Of a stretch of DNA of 64,000 bases, positions 18,219-27,289 are shown one piece after another. The notes beneath the pieces were generated by a model that was given only the letters and a program-made list of their open reading frames with translations, was not told the origin of the DNA and ran no database searches. Source of the DNA: Hydrogenispora ethanolica (GTDB lineage: Bacteria > Bacillota > UBA4882 > UBA8346); the NCBI RefSeq assembly GCF_004340685.1, contig NZ_SLUN01000008.1, positions 1 to 64,000 of the forward strand, in the 5' to 3' direction. Position 1 is the first letter of the stretch; each line of letters opens with the position of its first letter. Both the position numbers and the translations under genes were made by a program.

Positions 18219-20150
18219 ATGGAATCGAACGAGATTTCCGAATTGATCAAGAAAGACCGTTCCGAGCGTAAGCAGCAATATTTTGAAGGGACCTTCCTGG
18301 ATTATCTGGATCTCGTGAAGCAAAATCCGGAAATTGCGCAACTGGCCCATCAACGAATCTATCAGCTGATCACCGAGCGCGGCGTGGACGTGGTCAAAAC
18401 CGAAGAGCACCCGCGGCTGCGGCGGATCTACGGCAATGACATCATCAAGCGCTATCGTTTTTTTTCCGGGGATTTTTACGGCATCGACCGCACCATTATG
18501 AAGATCGCCCGTTATTTTCACGCCGCGGCGATGCAAGGCGAGGAGTCGCGTCAGGTGCTCTACCTGGTCGGCCCGGTCGGCGCCGGAAAGTCCTCCATCA
18601 TGGAGCATTTGAAACGGGCTTTGGAAGCGGCGCCGCCGATCTATGCCATCAAAGACTGCCCGATGCGTGAGGAACCGTTGCATCTCATCCCCAAACACCT
18701 GCGGGAAGAGTTCAGCAAGCTATTGAAGGTGCATATCGAAGGCGACCTCTGTCCGGTCTGCCGCTACCGGCTGCGCCACGAATTTCACGGCGAATACGAG
18801 CGGATGCCCGTGGTTACGGTGGAGTTTTCGATCCGCTCCCGCAAAGGCGTCGGCGTGGTGCCGCCGGTGGATCCCAACAACCAGGACACCTCGGTTCTCA
18901 TCGGATCGGTGGACATTTCGAAGATGGATCTTTATCCGGAGGACGATCCGCGGGTGCTCTCCCTGAACGGCGCTTTCAACGTGGCCAACCGGGGCATTGC
19001 CGAGTTCATCGAGGTTTTTAAGAACGAGATCGAATACCTGCATACCATGATCACGGCCACCCAGGAAAAATCGATTCCCTCACCGGGCAAGGGGGCGATG
19101 ATTTACTTCGATGGCGTCATTCTGGCCCATTCGAATGAGGCCGAATGGAACAAGTTCAAGGCCGATCATACCAATGAGGCCATTCTGGACCGCATCGTCA
19201 AGGTGGAGGTCCCCTACTGCCTGGAGCTGGCCGAAGAGATCAAGATCTACCAGAAGCTCTTGCGCAACAGCAACTTCACCGCGCATATCGCGCCGCACAC
19301 CATCGAGCTGGCCTCGATGTTCGCCATCCTGACCCGGCTGGCGCCTTCGGCGAAGGTGGACCCCATGACCAAGCTGAAAATCTATAACGGCGAAGAGATT
19401 CTGGAGCAAGGCAGCATCAAAAAGGTCGACATCGCCGAGTTGCGCGAGGAGGCCACCAACCGTGAGGGGATGACCGGCATCTCGACCCGCTTTATCATGA
19501 AGGCGCTGGACACGGCGTTGGCCGAGTCGGAGAGCAATTGCATCAACCCCCTGGCCATCCTGGGCACCTTGACGAAAGCCGTCAAGGAGCTGGCTCTGCC
19601 CGAGGAGGAGCGCAAGCGGTACTTGGGGTTCCTGCAGGATAACCTCAAAAAGGAGTTCCACAAGCTGCTCGAGGGCGAGGTGACCAAGGCCTTCATCCAC
19701 GGCTACCAGGAGCAGGCCCGCGATCTCTTCAACAATTATCTGGACCACGCCGAGGCCTACGCCAACCGGACCAAACTCAAGGATAAGAATACCGGCGAGG
19801 AACTGGAGCCGGACGAGAAGTTTCTCAGTTCCATCGAGGAGCAGATCGGCATCACCGGCAGCGCCGCCAAAGGCTTCCGGCAGGATGTCACGGCCTATAT
19901 GTTTTTTGTGCTGCGCAACGGCGGGACCATGGATTACAACAGCTATGAACCGCTCAAGGCGGCCATCGAAAAGAAGCTGACCGCTTCGGTCAAGGAGTTG
20001 TCGCGGGTGATCACCCAGGCCAAGGTGCGGGATAAGGAACAGAGCGAGAAGTACCATACGATGGTGGAGGAGATGAAACGGAACGGTTACTGCGATCACT
20101 GCTGCAACGTGATCCTGAAATACGCCGCCAATCACCTCTGGAAAGATTGA
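18219..20150 (+). CDS. prkA: PrkA-family serine protein kinase / AAA protein
   Basis: Protein of 643 residues, close to the usual 630-640. It has an N-terminal AAA domain with Walker A GPVGAGKSS near residue 117 and a C-terminal kinase-like region. In Bacillus PrkA acts early in sporulation in the mother cell; the enterobacterial relative is YeaG. A CxxC-type pair (CPVC) lies in the middle region and CDHCC near the end. ATG at 18219 was chosen because GGAGGG lies five bases upstream and similarity begins there; an upstream extension to 18114 is AT-mixed and unsupported. First gene of prkA-yhbH-spoVR. Confidence 0.94.
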   Translation: MESNEISELIKKDRSERKQQYFEGTFLDYLDLVKQNPEIAQLAHQRIYQLITERGVDVVKTEEHPRLRRIYGNDIIKRYRFFSGDFYGIDRTIMKIARYFHAAAMQGEESRQVLYLVGPVGAGKSSIMEHLKRALEAAPPIYAIKDCPMREEPLHLIPKHLREEFSKLLKVHIEGDLCPVCRYRLRHEFHGEYERMPVVTVEFSIRSRKGVGVVPPVDPNNQDTSVLIGSVDISKMDLYPEDDPRVLSLNGAFNVANRGIAEFIEVFKNEIEYLHTMITATQEKSIPSPGKGAMIYFDGVILAHSNEAEWNKFKADHTNEAILDRIVKVEVPYCLELAEEIKIYQKLLRNSNFTAHIAPHTIELASMFAILTRLAPSAKVDPMTKLKIYNGEEILEQGSIKKVDIAELREEATNREGMTGISTRFIMKALDTALAESESNCINPLAILGTLTKAVKELALPEEERKRYLGFLQDNLKKEFHKLLEGEVTKAFIHGYQEQARDLFNNYLDHAEAYANRTKLKDKNTGEELEPDEKFLSSIEEQIGITGSAAKGFRQDVTAYMFFVLRNGGTMDYNSYEPLKAAIEKKLTASVKELSRVITQAKVRDKEQSEKYHTMVEEMKRNGYCDHCCNVILKYAANHLWKD

Positions 20151-20174
20151 GGGAACGCGGGATGGAGGTTTAGC

Positions 20175-21359
20175 ATGGCCATTTTCCGGGAATCCGCCGG
20201 CGATTCCGGCCGGGCCGCCGAGGACCGGCGCCGCCACCGCCAGTTGGTTGAGCAATCGATCAAAAAGAATATCGGCAAGATCATCGCCGAAGAGAGCATC
20301 ATCGGCCAAAGCGGCCAGAAGAAGATCAAAGTGCCCATTCGCGGCCTCCGCGAATACCAGTTCGTCTATGGCAAGAACGGCGCCGGCGTGGGCACCGGAA
20401 CCGGGGACGAGACGCGAGGCGACGTGTTGGGCGAGGGCCGCCCCGGTAACGGCGCGGACGGCCAGAACGCCGGGAACGAGGCCGGCGAAGATATTTACGA
20501 GACGGAGATCACTCTGGAAGAATTGCTGGATTATTTGTTTGACGACCTCAACCTGCCGTTTATGGAGCGGAAAAAGCTCTCCACCATTCAATCGGTGGCC
20601 CAAAAACGCCATAGTGGATACCGGCGGAAAGGAACGCCGCCCAAACTCGCCAAGAGAAAGGCGGTGATTGAGAAGATCAAGCGGCGGCAGGGCTACAACC
20701 GCCCCGCCGCGGACAGTACCGGGGCTCCAGAGGGGGAACTGCCAGAGGAGGAACTGCCGGAGGAGCGCTTTCCCTTCCGGGAGGAAGATCTGCGTTATCG
20801 CCGGATCCGCGAGGAAAAGAAGCCCGAATCCAACGCGGTGGTCATCTGCATCATGGATACCTCGGGCTCGATGGACCAGACCAAGAAGTATCTGGCCCGC
20901 AGCTTTTATTTTCTGCTCTACCAATTCATCCGTTTGAAATATGTCCAAGTGGAGATCGTTTTTGTGGCCCATTCGACCGAGGCCAAAGAGGTCAATGAGA
21001 ACGAGTTCTTTCACAAGGCGGAATCCGGGGGAACTTATATCAGCAGCGGTTATGAGAAGGCGCTCCAGGTGATCGACGAGCGCTATCCTCCGGCCGATTG
21101 GAACATCTACGCCTTTCATTGCAGCGACGGCGACAACTGGGAAGAGGACAACGCCAAGGCGCTGGAATTGGCCAAGAAACTCTGCCAGTTCTCCAACCTG
21201 TTCGGCTACGGCGAGATTCTGACCGGCACCAGCACGATCCGGCGCTTATACCAGGAGGAACTGAAAGAGCCGAATTTCGTCTTCGTCAATATCACCTCGC
21301 GGGAGGAGATCTGGCCGGCGCTCCGCGATATGCTGGCCCGGGAGGAACCCCATGCGTGA
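20175..21359 (+). CDS. yhbH: YhbH/YeaH-family protein (DUF444) with VWA-like fold
   Basis: Protein of 394 residues, partner of PrkA in sporulating and stress-responding bacteria. The N-terminal half is charged and partly low-complexity, including a Gly-rich run near residues 70-100 and acidic repeats near 185-200. The C-terminal half is a von Willebrand A-like domain with the metal-site motif DTSGSM and later HCSDGDNWEEDN. The biochemical role is not known. It follows prkA by 24 bases and overlaps spoVR by eight. Confidence 0.93.
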   Translation: MAIFRESAGDSGRAAEDRRRHRQLVEQSIKKNIGKIIAEESIIGQSGQKKIKVPIRGLREYQFVYGKNGAGVGTGTGDETRGDVLGEGRPGNGADGQNAGNEAGEDIYETEITLEELLDYLFDDLNLPFMERKKLSTIQSVAQKRHSGYRRKGTPPKLAKRKAVIEKIKRRQGYNRPAADSTGAPEGELPEEELPEERFPFREEDLRYRRIREEKKPESNAVVICIMDTSGSMDQTKKYLARSFYFLLYQFIRLKYVQVEIVFVAHSTEAKEVNENEFFHKAESGGTYISSGYEKALQVIDERYPPADWNIYAFHCSDGDNWEEDNAKALELAKKLCQFSNLFGYGEILTGTSTIRRLYQEELKEPNFVFVNITSREEIWPALRDMLAREEPHA

Positions 21360-22722
21360 GTATTCCCTGAAAGAGCTGGAAGAATGGAATGAACGGATTG
21401 AGGCCTGCGCCACGCGCCTGGGGCTCGACTGTTTCCCGCAGGAGTTTGAGATCTGCTCCTATGAGGAGATGCTGGGCTATGAAGCCTATATCGGGATGCC
21501 CAGCCATTATCCGCACTGGAGCTACGGCAAAGCCTTCGACCGGCTGCACACCCTGTATCGCTACCAACTGACGGGGCTTCCCTACGAGATGGTGATCAAC
21601 TCCGACCCTTGCCTGGCCTATCTGATGCGTGACAACAACCTGCTGCTGCAGATTCTGACCATGGCCCATGTGTACGGCCATAACGATTTTTTCAAGAACA
21701 ACCGGCTATTTCAGTCCACCCGGCCCGAGCTGACGGTGGAGACCTTCCAGAATCATGCCCGGCGCATCCGCAATTATATTCAGGACCCCAGCATCGGCTA
21801 TCAAAAAGTCGAGCGGATCCTGGACGCGGCCCATGCCGTCCGCTACCAGATCAACCGGGTCATCGGCGTCCGCCGCCTCACCCCCTCCGAACAGAAGGAG
21901 CGGCTCATCGCCGATTACCGGCGTCAAGTGCAAGCGGCCAAAGACTCCGAAGCCGTTGGAACCGTTCCCGAGCCCGATCTCGACCGGATTCCGCTGGAGC
22001 CCGAGGATGACCTGCTATGGTTTTTGGCGGAACATGCCCAGCTCGCGGAGTGGGAACGGGACATCATCCGGATCGTCCGTGAAGAAGCCGCCTATTTTCT
22101 GCCGCAGATCGAGACGAAGATCTTGAATGAAGGCTGGGCCAGTTTTTGGCACTACCGCATCCTGAACCAGCTGGAGCTGCCCGCCCCGTTGCACCTGGAG
22201 TTCTTGAAGCGGCATCACCAGGTCATCCGGCCCCACCGCGGCTCGCTCAACCCCTATCATCTGGGCTTCACGATCCTGACCGATCTGGAACGGCGTTTCG
22301 GCAGCGCCAAACTTTTCGAAGCGCGGGCCGTGGAGAGCGACCGCTCGCTGATCCGGCGCTATCTGACTCGGGAGCTCTGCGACGAACTGCATTTGTTCGA
22401 ATTTTTGGCCGGGCCGGACGGGGCAGTGATCACCGAGGTCCCCGACGAGAAGGGGTGGGAGGCGATCCGGGAGACGCTCAGCGCCACGGTGGGATTGGGG
22501 GCGGTCCCGGTGATCCGGGCGATGGAAGTGGACCCCAAGGACCGGACCCTGCTCCTGGAGCACGAATCCGACGCTCGGGAACTGGAATTGGGATATGCCG
22601 GCGAGACTTTGAAATATCTGGTCGAGATCTGGGGCCATGCGGTGCATCTGAAGACCAAAATTCAAGGCCGGGAGAAGACCATTATTTGTACGATCGAGAA
22701 GAAGTTGATGGCCATCGATTGA
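21352..22722 (+). CDS. spoVR: SpoVR-family stage V sporulation protein
   Basis: Protein of 456 residues needed in Bacillus for normal spore cortex formation. Family stretches are YPHWSYGKAFDRL, AHVYGHNDFFKNN and NEGWASFWHYRI, with conserved histidines and acidic residues that suggest a metal site. It overlaps yhbH by eight bases. The stop codon is followed by a 940-base region without a gene that holds a 21-bp-period repeat array. Confidence 0.95.
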   Translation: MREYSLKELEEWNERIEACATRLGLDCFPQEFEICSYEEMLGYEAYIGMPSHYPHWSYGKAFDRLHTLYRYQLTGLPYEMVINSDPCLAYLMRDNNLLLQILTMAHVYGHNDFFKNNRLFQSTRPELTVETFQNHARRIRNYIQDPSIGYQKVERILDAAHAVRYQINRVIGVRRLTPSEQKERLIADYRRQVQAAKDSEAVGTVPEPDLDRIPLEPEDDLLWFLAEHAQLAEWERDIIRIVREEAAYFLPQIETKILNEGWASFWHYRILNQLELPAPLHLEFLKRHHQVIRPHRGSLNPYHLGFTILTDLERRFGSAKLFEARAVESDRSLIRRYLTRELCDELHLFEFLAGPDGAVITEVPDEKGWEAIRETLSATVGLGAVPVIRAMEVDPKDRTLLLEHESDARELELGYAGETLKYLVEIWGHAVHLKTKIQGREKTIICTIEKKLMAID

Positions 22723-22801
22723 TAAAAAGTGCGCTGCGCCGCAAGAACGCGTTGCAGGGAACGGCGAACTGCAGGGTTGCAGGGCCAGGGCTCCATTCCC
22801 C

Positions 22802-23177
22802 CTCGTGTCAGGGATGGCTTTGGTCCAACTGGGATATTCTTCATCCTTGTAAGGGATATTTTGATCCGTGTAGGGATGCCCCGATCCTTTCAAAGGATTT
22901 TTAGATCCTTGTAAGGGATGCCAGGATCCGTGTAAGGGATTGGGCTTCATCCTTGTAAGGGCTCCGATGATCCTTTCAGAGGATCCTGCGCTCCTTTCTT
23001 CCCGAAACGTCATCCTAGATACCAAGAGCCTAGAGGAACCATCCCCAAGGTTTCGGGATAAAGGACCAAACCTTCGGGATGCTGCCCCGAGCCTCCGGAG
23101 AAGAGAGGCAAGGCTTCGGGAAGCATCGGCAAGGAGCGGGGAAGCATCCCCGGCTCTCATCCCGGAGCGGCGGCTGC
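22802..23177. repeat. 21-bp-period degenerate tandem array 1
   Basis: About 18 contiguous units, mostly 21 bases long, fill the space after spoVR. Units from 22842 to 22989 are imperfect palindromes of the type GATCCTTGTAAGGGAT, with core forms CCTTGTAAGG, CCGTGTAAGG and CCTTTCAAAGG. From about 23053 a second subtype appears, built on TCGGGA..CAAGGCT. A few units are 19, 20 or 23 bases. In one minus-strand frame the array reads as heptads such as NPLHGSW-HPLQGSK-NPLKGSG. There are no spacers, so it is not CRISPR-like. An 18-bp perfect palindrome lies further on at 23477-23494. Function unknown. Confidence 0.8.
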
Positions 23178-23476
23178 TCCGGGCGGCTTAATTTGGTTTC
23201 AAGGCTTTGCGGCCATTATCGGCCTAAAAAAATTGACGGCTGCTACCCGAAACAGGGACGAGCCGGCGAGCCCAAACTTCGTTTTTTAAACGTCGCGCCT
23301 CGCCGGTGCTGTCAGAGCCGGAATGCCCTATCTTCCAAGTACTGAGGAACATCGGGAAAGCTTGCCCGGACGGCGTGGGGAAAAAGGTTCCTCCAAGAAG
23401 GAGGAAGAGTACGCGGAGTAGAATTCCATATGCGAACCAGTACAGTCAGAACGGTGATAACCCGGGGCGGTCGATG

Positions 23477-23494
23477 CGCCGGATGCATCCGGCG
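23477..23494. repeat. 18-bp perfect palindrome upstream of the carbonic anhydrase gene
   Basis: CGCCGGATGCATCCGGCG is fully self-complementary, with dyad symmetry typical of a dimeric repressor site. It is about 170 bases before the carbonic anhydrase start. A small hairpin TTCCTCC/GGAGGAA lies at 23388-23406. No gene is seen between 23180 and 23660. Confidence 0.4.
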
Positions 23495-23664
23495 AGAGCC
23501 TTCATTTCCGGGCCTGTTTCTGAGGTCCGAATCCTTGCCTGGGAGGGTTTGAGTGAGCAAGGAGGGGTATCGGGGCCAAAGGTTGTTTTGAGGTTTTCGA
23601 CATTTTAAACGCCGGAAGACATCCGTGTTTTATTGGGGAATGATCAGGGTGAGGTGAAGCACAG

Positions 23665-24288
23665 GTGGAAAAACTATTAAAAGGATTAATCAAATTCAGG
23701 GAACATGATTTCGAGATCCATAAGGAGCTTTTCAGACAGTTAAGCAAGTCGCAAAATCCTCATACCTTATTTATCGGATGTTCCGACTCCAGGCTGGTTC
23801 CGAATCTGATTACCCAAACTCTGCCGGGAGAATTGTTCATGGTCAGAAATATTGCCAACATTGTTCCGCCGTATCGGGAGTCCCAAGAGTATCTGGCGAC
23901 GACCTCGGCGATTGAATACGCCGTCAATGTGCTGGAGGTCCAGAACATCATTGTCTGCGGACATTCCAATTGCGGAGGGTGTAAGGCACTCTACGCGTCC
24001 GGCGAAGCGTTAAGCGCCATACCGCATACAAGAAAATGGCTGGAGTTGGCGGGGAGAGTCAAAGAAACCGTCTTATCCCAAGTAACAGCGGAAGATGCGG
24101 CCAAACGGGAGTGGATGACAGAACAGGCAAACGTGGTGGAACAGCTGAAACACCTGCTGACCTATTCCTTTATCCGGGAGAAATATGCACAACGAAGGCT
24201 CGCAATAAACGGTTGGTACTACATGATAGAGACAGGTGAGGTATATATTTATAACAAAGAAAGTCAAGAATTTGAACTCGCCAATTAG
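23665..24288 (+). CDS. beta-class carbonic anhydrase
   Basis: Zinc enzyme of 207 residues interconverting CO2 and bicarbonate. It carries the signature CSDSRLVPN (zinc Cys and the Asp-Arg dyad) near residue 39 and the second zinc motif GHSNCGGC near 98, in a complete beta-CA fold (FMVRNIANIVPPY). It starts at GTG with GAGGTGAAG five bases upstream. It stands alone. The 290 bases downstream contain no convincing gene. Confidence 0.94.
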   Translation: MEKLLKGLIKFREHDFEIHKELFRQLSKSQNPHTLFIGCSDSRLVPNLITQTLPGELFMVRNIANIVPPYRESQEYLATTSAIEYAVNVLEVQNIIVCGHSNCGGCKALYASGEALSAIPHTRKWLELAGRVKETVLSQVTAEDAAKREWMTEQANVVEQLKHLLTYSFIREKYAQRRLAINGWYYMIETGEVYIYNKESQEFELAN

Positions 24289-24600
24289 TTTCGGAGCGGT
24301 AACACCAGAGGTTTCGTTGCGGGCGGGGTGGAACGGATCAGGCGATCCCGGCGAATGGCGCGGCCCAGTGCCGCGAAAGCTGCCGGCCCGGCCGCTGCGG
24401 CAAGAAACCATCCCAGTAAAACGCGAAGAACCAGTTGCGCGGTTGCTGCTCCGTAACGCGGGGTTAGGAAAGGCGACGGAGATTCCGGTTGTTGATTTGA
24501 AAAATTTATTCCGGGCGAACTCGGATGGCAGGAAAAGGAAGAAGATTGGGGAATTACATAAGCGTCCGAGGAGGTTATGACAAGGAAAGGAAGTGATGGC

Positions 24601-25302
24601 ATGAGGTTCTGGTTTTGGGTAGCCATTCTATTGATAATTTTTGGAGGTGCGGCGATAGTGGAAGCTGCCAGCGAGAGTTTCACGACGTTTGTTGATCGGC
24701 ATGTGACGTGGTATGGTCAGTCCGAACTGAAGATTACATCCGAGAGCGGCGAGGTGTTGTACATCGACCCACTGCGACTGCCCCAACGGCCGCAAGCAGC
24801 CGATCTGATCCTGGTCACGCATGAACACGGCGATCATTATAATGAATCGGTCATTCAGAGTCTGAGCAAATCCGGCACCACGGTCATCGTCCCGGAAACG
24901 ATGGCCAAGCCCGGCCGGCGGGGGCTGGCCATCGGCCAAACGGTCCGGATTGGGGCGTTTCAAGTGACGGCGCTGCCCGCTTACAACACGAACAAAGCTT
25001 TTCACCCCCGGGAGAAACGTTGGGTGGGGTATCTGGTGGAAGTGGACGGCGTGAAGCTTTACCATGCCGGCGATACCGACTTTATCCCGGAGATGAAGGG
25101 CTTGGGTCCGGATATCGCCTTCCTGCCGGTAGGCGGAACGTATACCATGACCGCCGAAGAGGCCGCGGAAGCCGCGGCGGCGCTCCAGGCCAAATTAGTG
25201 ATCCCGATGCACTATGGAACGATCGTGGGGAAAAAAGAGGATGGTCCGCGCTTTGCCGGCCTGGTGAAAGGCGAAGCCAAGGTATTGTCGATCACGGAAT
25301 AA
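24601..25302 (+). CDS. exported metallo-beta-lactamase-fold hydrolase (UPF0173/UlaG-like)
   Basis: Metal-dependent hydrolase of 233 residues. The metal motif is THEHGDHY; later ligands are in HAGDTDF and PMHYGT. Unlike most UPF0173 proteins it begins with a hydrophobic signal-like helix ending near VEAAS, so it is probably exported or membrane-tethered. ATG at 24601 is preferred; an ATG at 24577 has AGGAGG only two bases away. It is followed 21 bases later by a LiaF-like gene, suggesting a two-gene unit. Substrate unknown. Confidence 0.85.
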   Translation: MRFWFWVAILLIIFGGAAIVEAASESFTTFVDRHVTWYGQSELKITSESGEVLYIDPLRLPQRPQAADLILVTHEHGDHYNESVIQSLSKSGTTVIVPETMAKPGRRGLAIGQTVRIGAFQVTALPAYNTNKAFHPREKRWVGYLVEVDGVKLYHAGDTDFIPEMKGLGPDIAFLPVGGTYTMTAEEAAEAAAALQAKLVIPMHYGTIVGKKEDGPRFAGLVKGEAKVLSITE

Positions 25303-25323
25303 GATCGCGGAGGAGGTCCCAAG

Positions 25324-26031
25324 ATGTCCAGAGGCCGGTTGAGTTTCGGACTGATCATCATTTTGGTGGGCGTTCTGTTGCTGTTGCGCAATAGCGGCTT
25401 CGCCGCTTTTAGTATCGGGGAGTTGTTTCATACTTATTGGCCGGTTTTGCTGATTGCGGTTGGGCTCAATGCCTTGCCCGGCCGCAACTCGGGTTCGTGG
25501 AGCGGTGGCTTGACGGTGGTGCTGATCGGAGTATTGTTCCTGGGGCGAAACCTGGCATGGTGGTCGTTTGAGAGCATCACTTTTTGGAAACTGCTCTGGC
25601 CGGCGCTGCTCATTCTGATCGGCGTGGAACTTCTGTTCCGGGGGTGGGGCAAGACACAGCGTCAGGAGCGTGACCACTGGAACCGGTGGAGCGAGCCCGG
25701 AGCCGCTTCCGCCGAGATCCATCATGAGGCGATCCTGGGCGGACTTAAATTGGACCTGCGCCAAGAACAGCTGGCGGAAGGGGAGAGCGTCATTCATCTC
25801 ACCGCGGTATTGGGAGGGATCGAGCTATGGGTTCCAGCCGATCTCCGGGTATTGGCGACCGGCACCGCGGTCCTGGGCGGCCTGGAATTCTTCGGCCGCT
25901 CCAACGGCGGGCTGGTCGCTGAACTCCGCGCCGAACAAGGAAGGCGTGAAGAACCCGGTGCCGATATGAAACGGTTGCGGATCGACGGCACTGCGGTGCT
26001 GGGCGGGATCACCGTTCGTTCGGTCCAATGA
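25324..26031 (+). CDS. LiaF/LiaI-like membrane protein
   Basis: Protein of 235 residues with an N-terminal block of four short hydrophobic helices (two LiaI-type hairpins, each with an LWP or YWP plus VLLLI pattern) and a C-terminal cell-wall-active, antibiotic-response (LiaF-type) domain with three repeats of the form AVLGGIEL. In Bacillus LiaF restrains the envelope-stress kinase LiaS; no liaRS pair is seen here, so the partner is unknown. It is followed by a terminator at 26172. Confidence 0.85.
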   Translation: MSRGRLSFGLIIILVGVLLLLRNSGFAAFSIGELFHTYWPVLLIAVGLNALPGRNSGSWSGGLTVVLIGVLFLGRNLAWWSFESITFWKLLWPALLILIGVELLFRGWGKTQRQERDHWNRWSEPGAASAEIHHEAILGGLKLDLRQEQLAEGESVIHLTAVLGGIELWVPADLRVLATGTAVLGGLEFFGRSNGGLVAELRAEQGRREEPGADMKRLRIDGTAVLGGITVRSVQ

Positions 26032-26171
26032 GCGGCGCCAAGGATGTCCGGAATGTTCGGAAGCATTAACCACTAGCTGGGGGGCGTGCCGAGAGTTCTC
26101 CATGGCGCTGGCGATCAGTGCAACTTTCCCAAGGAAGATTGAGATATTGTAAGTTTATATGGATTTCCCGA

Positions 26172-26197
26172 AACCGTCTCCCGACGGTTATTTTTTT
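26172..26197 (+). terminator. rho-independent terminator after the LiaF-like gene
   Basis: Stem AACCGTC/GACGGTT (seven pairs, TCCC loop) followed by A and seven T residues. Confidence 0.8.
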
Positions 26198-26463
26198 GTC
26201 TGGATAATACGTCGCAATCGAACCGAAATACTCAGTTGATTCAAAACATCATCAAATTGTAACCTTAGGAAAAGGCCGCTTCCTCCCGCTAAAGCAAGAC
26301 GGTAGAGGTTTTGCTTTGCGAAGCGACTTAGTTCATGGTCGGGTCTTTCACTTGGCGTATCCGTAACCCATTGTTCAATACAACGTAAAAATTTTTATGG
26401 CAAGAATTCCAACCGGGACGCGGTTTTGCCAGCAGCAGGAGGGATTTGAAAACAAATTCTCTC

Positions 26464-26492
26464 TTGCCAAGATCATCTAGGCAAAGTAAAAT
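26464..26492 (+). promoter_or_regulatory. sigma-A promoter of the hexuronate regulon operon
   Basis: TTGCCA (26464-26469) and TAAAAT (26487-26492) with the ideal 17-base spacer, about 65 bases before the regulator start codon. It would drive the whole regulator-transporter-catabolic unit. Confidence 0.65.
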
Positions 26493-26506
26493 AAAGATGT
26501 TGTAGG

Positions 26507-26517
26507 TTGTCTGACAA
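26507..26517. promoter_or_regulatory. FadR-type operator overlapping the transcription start region
   Basis: TTGTCTGACAA fits the consensus T-N-G-T-N3-A-C-N-A of FadR-subfamily GntR regulators exactly and is the core of a 13-bp palindrome GTTGTC-T-GACAAC (26506-26518). It lies just downstream of the promoter's -10 box, where bound repressor would block transcription. It is most simply the autoregulatory site of the next gene. Confidence 0.6.
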
Positions 26518-26557
26518 CGGACAACAGACTGCTGACGGGTAAACGGGAGGTTCCACG

Positions 26558-27289
26558 ATGGAATTGGTTTCATTTGGAAAAACGGTCTTGTCGCAAGAAA
26601 TATCCGAAAACTTGCGCGAACTGATCAGTGATAAAAAGCTGAAACCGGGTGACAAGCTTCCAAATGAAATTGAACTTTCCCGCATGATGGGCGTAAGCCG
26701 CTCCACCGTCAGGGAAGCCATCAAAGCATTAGCATCCAATAATATTCTGGAGGTGGTGCGGGGAAAAGGGACCTTCGTCTGTCAGGAGCCGGGTTTTGTC
26801 ACGGATTCGCTGGGCGTAAAGTTTCTAAAGGGAGATAATTTGCTATTTTCGTTATTCGAAACACGCACCTTGGTTGAGCCGGGCGTTGCATACTTAGCGG
26901 CGCAGCGCGCCACCAAGTCGGATCTGCGGAAAATTCGCGAGTGCATCAACGTTCTTTCCGAACTGATTGAGAGAAATGAGCCGTATATTGAAGAGGATAT
27001 GGAATTTCACCAATCAATCGCCAAAGCCACAAAAAATCCGATTATTCAAAGAATTGTCCCGATCATCAACCAGTCGATTATCCACGGTTATTATCAGACC
27101 ATGGATATTCCGGGCAGTTCGCACAACATGGTCGAAGCACACCATCGGATTTATACCGCCATTAAAAACGGCGACTCCAATAAGGCCAGGGAAGAAATGT
27201 TGCATCACTTGGAATTAACCCTCGGCGAAATTCAGTCCAATATCAATAAGGGAGGCAAAAAGAATGAGAATGAAAAGGAGTTACCGTAG
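26558..27289 (+). CDS. FadR-subfamily GntR transcriptional regulator
   Basis: Regulator of 243 residues with an N-terminal winged helix (GDKLPNEIELSRMMGVSRSTVREAIKAL is the recognition region) and an all-helical FCD ligand domain, with acidic and His residues (EDMEFHQSI, EAHHRIY) that would bind a metal and a sugar acid. It sits first in the unit and overlaps the transporter binding-protein gene by 26 bases. Together with the operator upstream it is the likely substrate-sensing repressor of the hexuronate genes. Confidence 0.93.
   Translation: MELVSFGKTVLSQEISENLRELISDKKLKPGDKLPNEIELSRMMGVSRSTVREAIKALASNNILEVVRGKGTFVCQEPGFVTDSLGVKFLKGDNLLFSLFETRTLVEPGVAYLAAQRATKSDLRKIRECINVLSELIERNEPYIEEDMEFHQSIAKATKNPIIQRIVPIINQSIIHGYYQTMDIPGSSHNMVEAHHRIYTAIKNGDSNKAREEMLHHLELTLGEIQSNINKGGKKNENEKELP

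Noticed and set aside
19080-21119. A 679-codon open frame on the minus strand opposite prkA and yhbH
   Set aside because: It is antisense to two well-recognised genes in GC-biased DNA, has no ribosome site or domain, and its residues mirror the codon bias of the real genes.
22015-23160. A 381-codon minus-strand frame through array 1 and the end of spoVR
   Set aside because: Its second half is antisense to spoVR and there is no start signal. Only the heptad reading inside the array is kept as an observation.
22802-23177. Possible CRISPR array
   Set aside because: Units are contiguous with no unique spacers between constant repeats, they diverge strongly, and no cas gene is nearby. The same holds for the arrays at 40.7 and 54.2 kb.
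24236-24683. Frames on both strands between the carbonic anhydrase and the hydrolase, one with a hydrophobic Ala-rich stretch
   Set aside because: No start signals; the minus-strand stretch might be a relic of a membrane protein, but nothing supports an intact gene.
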